Assembly: GCA_944474755.1 (NCBI GenBank)
Contig: OX104113.1
Coordinates: forward strand, 49,491,644 to 49,555,643
From: Limnoperna fortunei
Taxonomy: Eukaryota > Mollusca > Bivalvia > Mytilida > Modiolidae
Direction: 5' to 3'
DNA length: 64,000 nucleotides
Positions 48,955 through 62,953 of the stretch are shown here, one piece after another. Both the position numbers and the translations under genes were made by a program. The notes under the pieces are model-generated. The model did not search any database. It was given only the letters and a program-made list of their open reading frames with translations, and was not told where the DNA came from. Each line of letters starts with the position of its first letter. Position 1 is the stretch's first letter.

Positions 48955-49447
48955 AAACAGAAGCACCACCATATATACGCAAAGAAGAAAACGCGTAATT
49001 TTTGCAACCTTGATTACAATTATTATTGCACACAGGTACTTACTTTTCTTTGCGATCTTTTAAAAAATAAGAACTACTGTATGCCAATGGCATGCAATGT
49101 TAGTCACCAAATTTAGACCATTGGTTAGCTTTTTTGTGGCATTTTATTTATTTTTTTCATTTATAACAGCTGTTTATTTATTTCTTGTTGATTTTAACGA
49201 ATTATCTCCCTTAATCATTTTGAGCTTGGGCGGAAAACACCGATCTCATCAATTATGACACTAATCATCATTCAACGACTTTCTCATGCGTTTTCAAAAC
49301 TTTGCAAGCTCAACTGAAGAGATGCGCATTGACACTTATCAGAATATGACACTTGTCCTATAAATACAAAGTTGGAATGTTAGAACATCAAACCAAAGAT
49401 GCACTTCGAAGAATGCGGACAGAACAGAAAGAGCCACTAATCTGAAA

Positions 49448-50179
49448 TCTTCCCAAGTACTTACTATGTTCTAATAAGTATTGGATATTAGCACTAGTCT
49501 GTGCTTGGAGAGGGATCGGAAACATCGTCATATGGAAAAGGGACAGTGAAGCTGCAGCAGCATCATGAATATAGAAGCAGCCGATATCTTTCCAGGTACT
49601 CGTTATGTGCTAATTATAAATTAAAATTAGCACTAGCCTGTGCTTGGAGAGAAAATCGACATCATCAGCAGTCAAAAGAAAAAAAAAGGAAAAAGTATAG
49701 AACAAAAGAAGAACATGAATCTAAAATCTTCCCGGGTACTTGAGATGTGCTAATGATACATTTACATTAGCACTAGCCTGTGCTTGGAGAGGGGAATAGA
49801 AATAACATCATATTGAAAAAGAATACAGAAGAAGTCAAACTTGACTATATGCTGTGGTCTTCCCGGGTACTTGCTAGTTTCTAATGATGTAGTGACATTA
49901 GCACTAGCCTGTGCTTGGAGAGAAAATGGCAATATCACCAAGTAGACAAAGAGAAAAATATGGACAAGACGAAGATAAATAAATGTAAAACCTTTCCAGG
50001 TACTCGTTATGTGCTAATGGTACATTTACATTAGCACTAGCCAGTGCTTGGAGAGGTGTAGGAAATTATAACTACAACACGAAGAATGCAGTCCAATCTG
50101 ATAAACTCTGGGGTCTTTCCAGGTACTTGCTAGTTTCTAATGACATCATCACATTAGCACTAGCCTGTGCTTGGCGAGA
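49448..50179 (+). ncRNA. Hairpin cluster, unit 41
   Basis: TATA at 49359. One GAA is missing between C and D (CACGAAGAATG, near 50080). CGCGTGATT after D as in unit 24. Hairpin B is intact here, so the deletion in B of unit 24 is younger than the block duplication or was repaired. Confidence 0.75.
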
Positions 50180-50672
50180 AAACAGAAGCACCACCATATA
50201 TACGCAAAGAAGAAAACGCGTGATTTTTGCAACCTTGATTACAATTATTATTGCACACAGGTACTTACTTTTCTTTGCGATCTTTTAAAAAATAAGAACT
50301 ACTGTATGCCAATGGCATGCAATGTTAGTCACCAAATTTAGACCATTGGTTAGCTTTTCTGTGGCATTTTATTTATTTTTTTTATTTATAACAGCTGTTT
50401 ATTTATTTCTTGTTGATTTTAACGAATTATCTCCCTTAATCATTTTGAGCTTGGGCGGAAAACACCGATCTCATCAATTATGACACTAATCATCATTCAA
50501 CGACTTTCTCATGCGTTTTCAAAACTTTGCAAGCTCAACTGAAGAGATGCGCATTGACACTTATCAGAATATGACACTTGTCCTATAAATACAAAGTTGG
50601 AATGTTAGAACATCAAACCAAAGATGCACTTCGAAGAATGCGGACAGAACAGAAAGAGCCACTAATCTGAAA

Positions 50673-51407
50673 TCTTCCCAAGTACTTACTATGTTCTAAT
50701 AAGTATTGGATATTAGCACTAGTCTGTGCTTGGAGAGGGATCGGAAACATCGTCATATGGAAAAGGGACAGTGAAGCTGCAGCAGCATCATGAATATAGA
50801 AGCAGCCGATATCTTTCCAGGTACTCGTTATGTGCTAATTATAAATTAAAATTAGCACTAGCCTGTGCTTGGAGAGAAAATCGACATCATCAGCAGTCAA
50901 AAGAAAAAAAAAGGAAAAAGTATAGAACAAAAGAAGAACATGAATCTAAAATCTTCCCGGGTACTTGAGATGTGCTAATGATACATTTACATTAGCACTA
51001 GCCTGTGCTTGGAGAGGGTAATAGAAATAACATCATATTGAAAAAGAATACAGAAGAAGTCAAACTTGACTATATGCTGTGGTCTTCCCGGGTACTTGCT
51101 AGTTTCTAATGATGTAGTGACATTAGCACTAGCCTGTGCTTGGAGAGAAAATGGCAATATCACCAAGTAGACAAAGAGAAAAATATGGACAAGACGAAGA
51201 TAAATAAATGTAAAACCTTTCCAGGTACTCGTTATGTGCTAATGGTACATTTACATTAGCACTAGCCAGTGCTTGGAGAGGTGTAGGAAATTATAACTAC
51301 AACACGAAGAAGAATGCAGTCCAATCTGATAAACTCTGGGGTCTTTCCAGGTACTTGCTAGTTTCTAATGACATCATCACATTAGCACTAGCCTGTGCTT
51401 GGCGAGA
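50673..51407 (+). ncRNA. Hairpin cluster, unit 42
   Basis: TATA at 50584. CTTTTCTGTGG, GAGAGGGTAATAG and CGCGCAATT as in unit 25. Confidence 0.75.
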
Positions 51408-51900
51408 AAACAGAAGCACCACCATATATACGCAAAGAAGAAAACGCGCAATTTTTGCAACCTTGATTACAATTATTATTGCACACAGGTACTTACTTTT
51501 CTTTGCGATCTTTTAAAAAATAAGAACTACTGTATGCCAATGGCATGCAATGTTAGTCACCAAATTTAGACCATTGGTTAGCTTTTTTGTGGCATTTTAT
51601 TTATTTTTTTTATTTATAACAGCTGTTTATTTATTTCTTGTTGATTTTAACGAATTATCTCCCTTAATCATTTTGAGCTTGGGCGGAAAACACCGATCTC
51701 ATCAATTATGACACTAATCATCATTCAACGACTTTCTCATGCGTTTTCAAAACTTTGCAAGCTCAACTGAAGAGATGCGCATTGACACTTATCAGAATAT
51801 GACACTTGTCCTATAAATACAAAGTTGGAATGTTAGAACATCAAACCAAAGATGCACTTCGAAGAATGCGGACAGAACAGAAAGAGCCACTAATCTGAAA

Positions 51901-52635
51901 TCTTCCCAAGTACTTACTATGTTCTAATAAGTATTGGATATTAGCACTACTCTGTGCTTGGAGAGGGATCGGAAACATCGTCATATGGAAAAGTGACAGT
52001 GAAGCTGCAGCAGCATCATGAATATAGAAGCAGCCGATATCTTTCCAGGTACTCGTTATGTGCTAATTATAAATTAAAATTAGCACTAGCCTGTGCTTGG
52101 AGAGAAAATCGACATCATCAGCAGTCAAAAGAAAAAAAAAGGAAAAACTATAGAACAAAAGAAGAACATGAATCTAAAATCTTCCCGGGTACTTGAGATG
52201 TGCTAATGATACATTTACATTAGCACTAGCCTGTGCTTGGAGAGGGGAATAGAAATAACATCATATTGAAAAAGAATACAGAAGAAGTCAAACTTGACTA
52301 TATGCTGTGGTCTTCCCGGGTACTTGCTAGTTTCTAATGATGTAGTGACATTAGCACTAGCCTGTGCTTGGAGAGAAAATGGCAATATCACCAAGTAGAC
52401 AAAGAGAAAAATATGGACAAGACGAAGATAAATAAATGTAAAACCTTTCCAGGTACTCGTTATGTGCTAATGGTACATTTACATTAGCACTAGCCAGTGC
52501 TTGGAGAGGTGTAGGAAATTATAACTACAACACGAAGAAGAATGCAGTCCAATCTGATAAACTCTGGGGTCTTTCCAGGTACTTGCTAGTTTCTAATGAC
52601 ATCATCACATTAGCACTAGCCTGTGCTTGGCGAGA
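51901..52635 (+). ncRNA. Hairpin cluster, unit 43 (end of second 17-unit block)
   Basis: TATA at 51812. GCACTACTCTGTG in E, AAAAGTGACAG and AAACTATAG as in unit 26. Confidence 0.75.
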
Positions 52636-53128
52636 AAACAGAAGCACCACCATATATACGCAAAGAAGAAAACGCGTAATTTTTGCAACCTTGATTACAA
52701 TTATTATTGCACACAGGTACTTACTTTTCTTTGCGATCTTTTAAAAAATAAGAACTACTGTATGCCAATGGCATGCAATGTTAGTCGCCAAATTTAGACC
52801 ATTGGTTAGCTTTTTTGTGGCATTTTATTTATTTTTTTTATTTATAACAGCTGTTTATTTATTTCTTGTTGATTTTAACGAATTATCTCCCTTAATCATT
52901 TTGAGCTTGGGCGGAAAACACCGATCTCATCAATTATGACACTAATCATCATTCAACGACTTTCTCATGCGTTTTCAAAACTTTGCAAGCTCAACTGAAG
53001 AGATGCGCATTGACACTTATCAGAATATGACACTTGTCCTATAAATACAAAGTTGGAATGTTAGAACATCAAACCAAAGATGCACTTCGAAGAATGCGGA
53101 CAGAACAGAAAGAGCCACTAATCTGAAA

Positions 53129-53863
53129 TCTTCCCAAGTACTTACTATGTTCTAATAAGTATTGGATATTAGCACTAGTCTGTGCTTGGAGAGGGATCGG
53201 AAACATCGTCATATGGAAAAGGGACAGTGAAGCTGCAGCAGCATCATGAATATAGAAGCAGCCGATATCTTTCCAGGTACTCGTTATGTGCTAATTATAA
53301 ATTAAAATTAGCACTAGCCTGTGCTTGGAGAGAAAATCGACATCATCAGCAGTCAAAAGAAAAAAAAAGGAAAAAGTATAGAACAAAAGAAGAACATGAA
53401 TCTAAAATCTTCCCGGGTACTTGAGATGTGCTAATGATACATTTACATTAGCACTAGCCTGTGCTTGGAGAGGGGAATAGAAATAACATCATATTGAAAA
53501 AGAATACAGAAGAAGTCAAACTTGACTATATGCTGTGGTCTTCCCGGGTACTTGCTAGTTTCTAATGATGTAGTGACATTAGCACTAGCCTGTGCTTGGA
53601 GAGAAAATGGCAATATCACCAAGTAGACAAAGAGAAAAATATGGACAAGACGAAGATAAATAAATGTAAAACCTTTCCAGGTACTCGTTATGTGCTAATG
53701 GTACATTTACATTAGCACTAGCCAGTGCTTGGAGAGGTGTAGGAAATTATAACTACAACACGAAGAAGAATGCAGTCCAATCTGATAAACTCTGGGGTCT
53801 TTCCAGGTACTTGCTAGTTTCTAATGACATCATCACATTAGCACTAGCCTGTGCTTGGCGAGA
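53129..53863 (+). ncRNA. Hairpin cluster, unit 44
   Basis: TATA at 53040. Only AGTCGCCAAA upstream departs from the consensus. It lacks the unit 10/27 markers, so a third copy of the 17-unit block does not begin here. Confidence 0.75.
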
Positions 53864-54357
53864 AAACAGAAGCACCACCATATATACGCAAAGAAGAAAA
53901 CGCGTAATTTTTGCAACCTTGATTACAATTATTATTGCACACAGGTACTTACTTTTCTTTGCGATCTTTTAAAAAATAAGAACTACTGTATGCCAATGGC
54001 ATGCAATGTTAGTCACCAAATTTAGACCATTGGTTAGCTTTTTTGTGGCATTTTATTTATTTTTTTTTATTTATAACAGCTGTTTATTTATTTCTTGTTG
54101 ATTTTAACGAATTATCTCCCTTAATCATTTTGAGCTTGGGCGGAAAACACCGATCTCATCAATTATGACACTAATCATCATTCAACGACTTTCTCATGCG
54201 TTTTCAAAACTTTGCAAGCTCAACTGAAGAGATGCGCATTGACACTTATCAGAATATGACACTTGTCCTATAAATACAAAGTTGGAATGTTAGAACATCA
54301 AACCAAAGATGCACTTCGAAGAATGCGGACAGAACAGAAAGAGCCACTAATCTGAAA

Positions 54358-55092
54358 TCTTCCCAAGTACTTACTATGTTCTAATAAGTATTGGATATTA
54401 GCACTAGTCTGTGCTTGGAGAGGGATCGGAAACATCGTCATTTGGAAAAGGGACAGTGAAGCTGCAGCAGCATCATGAATATAGAAGCAGCCGATATCTT
54501 TCCAGGTACTCGTTATGTGCTAATTATAAATTAAAATTAGCACTAGCCTGTGCTTGGAGAGAAAATCGACATCATCAGCAGTCAAAAGAAAAAAAAAGGA
54601 AAAAGTATAGAACAAAAGAAGAACATGAATCTAAAATCTTCCCGGGTACTTGAGATGTGCTAATGATACATTTACATTAGCACTAGCCTGTGCTTGGAGA
54701 GGGGAATAGAAATAACATCATATTGAAAAAGAATACAGAAGAAGTCAAACTTGACTATATGCTGTGGTCTTCCCGGGTACTTGCTAGTTTCTAATGATGT
54801 AGTGACATTAGCACTAGCCTGTGCTTGGAGAGAAAATGGCAATATCACCAAGTAGACAAAGAGAAAAATATGGACAAGACGAAGATAAATAAATGTAAAA
54901 CCTTTCCAGGTACTCGTTATGTGCTAATGGTACATTTACATTAGCACTAGCCAGTGCTTGGAGAGGTGTAGGAAATTATAACTACAACACGAAGAAGAAT
55001 GCAGTCCAATCTGATAAACTCTGGGGTCTTTCCAGGTACTTGCTAGTTTCTAATGACATCATCACATTAGCACTAGCCTGTGCTTGGCGAGA
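54358..55092 (+). ncRNA. Hairpin cluster, unit 45
   Basis: TATA at 54269. The upstream T-tract is one base longer. CATTTGGAAAAG between E and F is private. Confidence 0.75.
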
Positions 55093-55585
55093 AAACAGAA
55101 GCACCACCATATATACGCAAAGAAGAAAACGCGTAATTTTTGCAACCTTGATTACAATTATTATTGCACACAGGTACTTACTTTTCTTTGCGATCTTTTA
55201 AAAAATAAGAACTACTGTATGCCAATGGCATGCAATGTTAGTCACCAAATTTAGACCATTGGTTAGCTTTTTTGTGGCATTTTATTTATTTTTTTTATTT
55301 ATAACAGCTGTTTATTTATTTCTTGTTGATTTTAACGAATTATCTCCCTTAATCATTTTGAGCTTGGGCGGAAAACACCGATCTCATCAATTATGACACT
55401 AATCATCATTCAACGACTTTCTCATGCGTTTTCAAAACTTTGCAAGCTCAACTGAAGAGATGCGCATTGACACTTATCAGAATATGACACTTGTCCTATA
55501 AATACAAAGTTGGAATGTTAGAACATCAAACCAAAGATGCACTTCGAAGAATGCGGACAGAACAGAAAGAGCCACTAATCTGAAA

Positions 55586-56320
55586 TCTTCCCAAGTACTT
55601 ACTATGTTCTAATAAGTATTGGATATTAGCACTAGTCTGTGCTTGGAGAGGGATCGGAAGCATCGTCATATGGAAAAGGGACAGTGAAGCTGCAACAGCA
55701 TCATGAATATAGAAGCAGCCGATATCTTTCCAGGTACTCGTTATGTGCTAATTATAAATTAAAATTAGCACTAGCCTGTGCTTGGAGAGAAAATCGACAT
55801 CATCAGCAGTTAAAAGAAAAAAAAAGGAAAAAGTATAGAACAAAAGAAGAACATGAATCTAAAATCTTCCCGGGTACTTGAGATGTGCTAATGATACATT
55901 TACATTAGCACTAGCCTGTGCTTGGAGAGGGGAATAGAAATAACATCATATTGAAAAAGAATACAGAAGAAGTCAAACTTGACTATATGCTGTGGTCTTC
56001 CCGGGTACTTGCTAGTTTCTAATGATGTAGTGACATTAGCACTAGCCTGTGCTTGGAGAGAAAATGGCAATATCACCAAGTAGACAAAGAGAAAAATATG
56101 GACAAGACGAAGATAAATAAATGTAAAACCTTTCCAGGTACTCGTTATGTGCTAATGGTACATTTACATTAGCACTAGCCAGTGCTTGGAGAGGTGTAGG
56201 AAATTATAACTACAACACGAAGAAGAATGCAGTCCAATCTGATAAACTCTGGGGTCTTTCCAGGTACTTGCTAGTTTCTAATGACATCATCACATTAGCA
56301 CTAGCCTGTGCTTGGCGAGA
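55586..56320 (+). ncRNA. Hairpin cluster, unit 46
   Basis: TATA at 55497. Three private changes lie in the spacers (GGAAGCATCG, CTGCAACAGC, CAGTTAAAAG), none in a hairpin. Confidence 0.75.
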
Positions 56321-56813
56321 AAACAGAAGCACCACCATATATACGCAAAGAAGAAAACGCGTAATTTTTGCAACCTTGATTACAATTATTATTGCACACA
56401 GGTACTTACTTTTCTTTGCGATCTTTTAAAAAATAAGAACTACTGTATGCCAATTGCATGCAATGTTAGTCACCAAATTTAGACGATTGGTTAGCTTTTC
56501 TGTGGCATTTTATTTATTTTTTTTATTTATAACAGCTGTTTATTTATTTCTTGTTGATTTTAACGAATTATCTCCCTTAATCATTTTGAGCTTGGGCGGA
56601 AAACACCGATCTCATCAATTATGACACTAATCATCATTCAACGACTTTCTCATGCGTTTTCAAAACTTTGCAAGCTCAACTGAAGAGATGCGCATTGACA
56701 CTTATCAGAATATGACACTTGTCCTATAAATACAAAGTTGGAATGTTAGAACATCAAACCAAAGATGCACTTCGAAGAATGCGGACAGAACAGAAAGAGC
56801 CACTAATCTGAAA

Positions 56814-57548
56814 TCTTCCCAAGTACTTACTATGTTCTAATAAGTATTGGATATTAGCACTAGTCTGTGCTTGGAGAGGGATCGGAAACATCGTCATATG
56901 GAAAAGGGACAGTGAAGCTGCAGCAGCATCATGAATATAGAAGCAGCCGATATCTTTCCAGGTACTCGTTATGTGCTAATTATAAATTAAAATTAGCACT
57001 AGCCTGTGCTTGGAGAGAAAATCGACATCATCAGCAGTCAAAAGAAAAAAAAAGGAAAAAGTATAGAACAAAAGAAGAACATGAATCTAAAATCTTCCCG
57101 GGTACTTGAGATGTGCTAATGATACATTTACATTAGCACTAGCCTGTGCTTGGAGAGGGGAATAGAAATAACATCATATTGAAAAAGAATACAGAAGAAG
57201 TCAAACTTGACTATATGCTGTGGTCTTCCCGGGTACTTGCTAGTTTCTAATGATGTAGTGACATTAGCACTAGCCTGTGCTTGGAGAGAAAATGGCAATA
57301 TCACCAAGTAGACAAAGAGAAAAATATGGACAAGACGAAGATAAATAAATGTAAAACCTTTCCAGGTACTCGTTATGTGCTAATGGTACATTTACATTAG
57401 CACTAGCCAGTGCTTGGAGAGGTGTAGGAAATTATAACTACAACACGAAGAAGAATGCAGTCCAATCTGATAAACTCTGGGGTCTTTCCAGGTACTTGCT
57501 AGTTTCTAATGACATCATCACATTAGCACTAGCCTGTGCTTGGCGAGA
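56814..57548 (+). ncRNA. Hairpin cluster, unit 47
   Basis: TATA at 56725. The upstream inverted repeat is broken (CCAATTGC). AGACGATTGG and CTTTTCTGTGG are further spacer changes. Hairpins are consensus. Confidence 0.75.
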
Positions 57549-58041
57549 AAACAGAAGCACCACCATATATACGCAAAGAAGAAAACGCGTAATTTTTGCA
57601 ACCTTGATTACAATTATTATTGCACACAGGTACTTACTTTTCTTTGCGATCTTTTAAAAAATAAGAACTACTGTATGCCAATGGCATGCAATGTTAGTCA
57701 CCAAATTTAGACCATTGGTTAGCTTTTTTGTGGCATTTTATTTATTTTTTTTATTTATAACAGCTGTTTATTTATTTCTTGTTGATTTTAACGAATTATC
57801 TCCCTTAATCATTTTGAGCTTGGGCGGAAAACACCGATCTCATCAATTATGACACTAATCATCATTCAACGACTTTCTCATGCGTTTTCAAAACTTTGCA
57901 AGCTCAACTGAAGAGATGCGCATTGACACTTATCAGAATATGACACTTGTCCTATAAATACAAAGTTGGAATGTTAGAACATCAAACCAAAGATGCACTT
58001 CGAAGAATGCGGACAGAACAGAAAGAGCCACTAATCTGAAA

Positions 58042-58776
58042 TCTTCCCAAGTACTTACTATGTTCTAATAAGTATTGGATATTAGCACTAGTCTGTGCTT
58101 GGAGAGGGATCGGAAACATCGTCATATGGAAAAGGGACAGTGAAGCTGCAGCAGCATCATGAATATAGAAGCAGCCGATATCTTTCCAGGTACTCGTTAT
58201 GTGCTAATTATAAATTAAAATTAGCACTAGCCTGTGCTTGGAGAGAAAATCGACATCATCAGCAGTCAAAAGAAAAAAAAAGGAAAAAGTATAGAACAAA
58301 AGAAGAACATGAATCTAAAATCTTCCCGGGTACTTGAGATGTGCTAATGATACATTTACATTAGCACTAGCCTGTGCTTGGAGAGGGGAATAGAAATAAC
58401 ATCATATTGAAAAAGAATACAGAAGAAGTCAAACTTGACTATATGCTGTGGTCTTCCCGGGTACTTGCTAGTTTCTAATGATGTAGTGACATTAGCACTA
58501 GCCTGTGCTTGGAGAGAAAATGGCAATATCACCAAGTAGACAAAGAGAAAAATATGGACAAGACGAAGATAAATAAATGTAAAACCTTTCCAGGTACTCG
58601 TTATGTGCTAATGGTACATTTACATTAGCACTAGCCAGTGCTTGGAGAGGTGTAGGAAATTATAACTACAACACGAAGAAGAATGCAGTCCAATCTGATA
58701 AACTCTGGGGTCTTTCCAGGTACTTGCTAGTTTCTAATGACATCATCACATTAGCACTAGCCTGTGCTTGGCGAGA
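58042..58776 (+). ncRNA. Hairpin cluster, unit 48
   Basis: TATA at 57953. Matches the consensus throughout. Confidence 0.75.
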
Positions 58777-59269
58777 AAACAGAAGCACCACCATATATAC
58801 GCAAAGAAGAAAACGCGTAATTTTTGCAACCTTGATTACAATTATTATTGCACACAGGTACTTACTTTTCTTTGCGATCTTTTAAAAAATAAGAACTACT
58901 GTATGCCAATGGCATGCAATGTTAGTCACCAAATTTAGACCATTGGTTAGCTTTTTTGTGGCATTTTATTTATTTTTTTTATTTATAACAGCTGTTTATT
59001 TATTTCTTGTTGATTTTAACGAATTATCTCCCTTAATCATTTTGAGCTTGGGCGGAAAACACCGATCTCATCAATTATGACACTAATCATCATTCAACGA
59101 CTTTCTCATGCGTTTTCAAAACTTTGCAAGCTCAACTGAAGAGATGCGCATTGACACTTATCAGAATATGACACTTGTCCTATAAATACAAAGTTGGAAT
59201 GTTAGAACATCAAACCAAAGATGCACTTCGAAGAATGCGGACAGAACAGAAAGAGCCACTAATCTGAAA

Positions 59270-60004
59270 TCTTCCCAAGTACTTACTATGTTCTAATAAG
59301 TATTGGATATTAGCACTAGTCTGTGCTTGGAGAGGGATCGGAAACATCGTCATATGGAAAAGGGACAGTGAAGCTGCAGCAGCATCATGAATATAGAAAC
59401 AGCCGATATCTTTCCAGGTACTCGTTATGTGCTAATTATAAATTAAAATTAGCACTAGCCTGTGCTTGGAGAGAAAATCGACATCATCAGCAGTCAAAAG
59501 AAAAAAAAAGGAAAAAGTATAGAACAAAAGAAGAACATGAATCTAAAATCTTCCCGGGTACTTGAGATGTGCTAATGATACATTTACATTAGCACTAGCC
59601 TGTGCTTGGAGAGGGGAATAGAAATAACATCATATTGAAAAAGAATACAGAAGAAGTCAAACTTGACTATATGCTGTGGTCTTCCCGGGTACTTGCTAGT
59701 TTCTAATGATGTAGTGACATTAGCACTAGCCTGTGCTTGGAGAGAAAATGGCAATATCACCAAGTAGACAAAGAGAAAAATATGGACAAGACGAAGATAA
59801 ATAAATGTAAAACCTTTCCAGGTACTCGTTATGTGCTAATGGTACATTTACATTAGCACTAGCCAGTGCTTGGAGAGGTGTAGGAAATTATAACTACAAC
59901 ACGAAGAAGAATGCAGTCCAATCTGATAAACTCTGGGGTCTTTCCAGGTACTTGCTAGTTTCTAATGACATCATCACATTAGCACTAGCCTGTGCTTGGC
60001 GAGA
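59270..60004 (+). ncRNA. Hairpin cluster, unit 49
   Basis: TATA at 59181. TAGAAACAGCC between E and F is private. ACGCAAGGAAG after D is shared with unit 51. Confidence 0.75.
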
Positions 60005-60497
60005 AAACAGAAGCACCACCATATATACGCAAGGAAGAAAACGCGTAATTTTTGCAACCTTGATTACAATTATTATTGCACACAGGTACTTACTTTTCTT
60101 TGCGATCTTTTAAAAAATAAGAACTACTGTATGCCAATGGCATGCAATGTTAGTCACCAAATTTAGACCATTGGTTAGCTTTTCTGTGGCATTTTATTTA
60201 TTTTTTTTATTTATAACAGCTGTTTATTTATTTCTTGTTGATTTTAACGAATTATCTCCCTTAATCATTTTGAGCTTGGGCGGAAAACACCGATCTCATC
60301 AATTATGACACTAATCATCATTCAACGACTTTCTCATGCGTTTTCAAAACTTTGCAAGCTCAACTGAAGAGATGCGCATTGACACTTATCAGAATATGAC
60401 ACTTGTCCTATAAATACAAAGTTGGAATGTTAGAACATCAAACCAAAGATGCACTTCGAAGAATGCGGACAGAACAGAAAGAGCCACTAATCTGAAA

Positions 60498-61233
60498 TCT
60501 TCCCAAGTACTTACTATGTTCTAATAAGTATTGGATATTAGCACTAGTCTGTGCTTGGAGAGGGATCGGAAACATCGTCATATGGAAAAGGGACAGTGAA
60601 GCTGCAGCAGCATCATGAATATAGAAGCAGCCGATATCTTTCCAGGTACTCGTTATGTGCTAATTATAAATTAAAATTAGCACTAGCCTGTGCTTGGAGA
60701 GAAAATCGACATCATCAGCAGTCAAAAGAAAAAAAAAAGGAAAAAGTATAGAACAAAAGAAGAACATGAATCTAAAATCTTCCCGGGTACTTGAGATGTG
60801 CTAATGATACATTTACATTAGCACTAGCCTGTGCTTGGAGAGGGGAATAGAAATAACATCATATTGAAAAAGAATACAGAAGAAGTCAAACTTGACTATA
60901 TGCTGTGGTCTTCCCGGGTACTTGCTAGTTTCTAATGATGTAGTGACATTAGCACTAGCCTGTGCTTGGAGAGAAAATGGCAATATCACCAAGTAGACAA
61001 AGAGAAAAATATGGACAAGACGAAGATAAATAAATGTAAAACCTTTCCAGGTACTCGTTATGTGCTAATGGTACATTTACATTAGCACTAGCCAGTGCTT
61101 GGAGAGGTGTAGGAAATTATAACTACAACACGAAGAAGAATGCAGTCCAATCTGATAAACTCTGGGGTCTTTCCAGGTACTTGCTAGTTTCTAATGACAT
61201 CATCACATTAGCACTAGCCTGTGCTTGGCGAGA
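60498..61233 (+). ncRNA. Hairpin cluster, unit 50
   Basis: TATA at 60409. CTTTTCTGTGG upstream as in unit 52. The A-tract after F is one base longer. Confidence 0.75.
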
Positions 61234-61725
61234 AAACAGAAGCACCACCATATATACGCAAAGAAGAAAACGCGTAATTTTTGCAACCTTGATTACAATT
61301 ATTATTGCACACAGGTACTTACTTTTCTTTGCGATCTTTTAAAAAATAAGAACTACTGTATGCCAATGGCATGCAATGTTAGTCACCAAATTTAGACCAT
61401 TGGTTAGCTTTTTGTGGCATTTTATTTATTTTTTTTATTTATAACAGCTGTTTATTTATTTCTTGTTGATTTTAACGAATTATCTCCCTTAATCATTTTG
61501 AGCTTGGGCGGAAAACACCGATCTCATCAATTATGACACTAATCATCATTCAACGACTTTCTCATGCGTTTTCAAAACTTTGCAAGCTCAACTGAAGAGA
61601 TGCGCATTGACACTTATCAGAATATGACACTTGTCCTATAAATACAAAGTTGGAATGTTAGAACATCAAACCAAAGATGCACTTCGAAGAATGCGGACAG
61701 AACAGAAAGAGCCACTAATCTGAAA

Positions 61726-62460
61726 TCTTCCCAAGTACTTACTATGTTCTAATAAGTATTGGATATTAGCACTAGTCTGTGCTTGGAGAGGGATCGGAAA
61801 CATCGTCATATGGAAAAGGGACAGTGAAGCTGCAGCAGCATCATGAATATAGAAGCAGCCGATATCTTTCCAGGTACTCGTTATGTGCTAATTATAAATT
61901 AAAATTAGCACTAGCCTGTGCTTGGAGAGAAAATCGACATCATCAGCAGTCAAAAGAAAAAAAAAGGAAAAATTATAGAACAAAAGAAGAACATGAATCT
62001 AAAATCTTCCCGGGTACTTGAGATGTGCTAATGATACATTTACATTAGCACTAGCCTGTGCTTGGAGAGGGGAATAGAAATAACATCATATTGAAAAAGA
62101 ATACAGAAGAAGTCAAACTTGACTATATGCTGTGGTCTTCCCGGGTACTTGCTAGTTTCTAATGATGTAGTGACATTAGCACTAGCCTGTGCTTGGAGAG
62201 AAAATGGCAATATCACCAAGTAGACAAAGAGAAAAATATGGACAAGACGAAGATAAATAAATGTAAAACCTTTCCAGGTACTCGTTATGTGCTAATGGTA
62301 CATTTACATTAGCACTAGCCAGTGCTTGGAGAGGTGTAGGAAATTATAACTACAACACGAAGAAGAATGCAGTCCAATCTGATAAACTCTGGGGTCTTTC
62401 CAGGTACTTGCTAGTTTCTAATGACATCATCACATTAGCACTAGCCTGTGCTTGGCGAGA
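61726..62460 (+). ncRNA. Hairpin cluster, unit 51
   Basis: TATA at 61637. One T fewer upstream (GCTTTTTGTGG). AAATTATAG after the A-tract is private. ACGCAAGGAAG after D as in unit 49. Confidence 0.75.
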
Positions 62461-62953
62461 AAACAGAAGCACCACCATATATACGCAAGGAAGAAAACGC
62501 GTAATTTTTGCAACCTTGATTACAATTATTATTGCACACAGGTACTTACTTTTCTTTGCGATCTTTTAAAAAATAAGAACTACTGTATGCCAATGGCATG
62601 CAATGTTAGTCACCAAATTTAGACCATTGGTTAGCTTTTCTGTGGCATTTTATTTATTTTTTTTATTTATAACAGCTGTTTATTTATTTCTTGTTGATTT
62701 TAACGAATTATCTCCCTTAATCATTTTGAGCTTGGGCGGAAAACACCGATCTCATCAATTATGACACTAATCATCATTCAACGACTTTCTCATGCGTTTT
62801 CAAAACTTTGCAAGCTCAACTGAAGAGATGCGCATTGACACTTATCAGAATATGACACTTGTCCTATAAATACAAAGTTGGAATGTTAGAACATCAAACC
62901 AAAGATGCACTTCGAAGAATGCGAACAGAACAGAAAGAGCCACTAATCTGAAA

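Larger units (their letters stand above)
32196..53039 (+). repeat. 17-unit higher-order repeat, copy 2 (units 27-43)
   Basis: This is the partner block of 20,844 bp. It contains no hybrid units. Units 33 and 34 look like units 30 and 31 rather than their partners 16 and 17, so it has been partly overwritten by local conversion since the block duplication. Confidence 0.8.
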
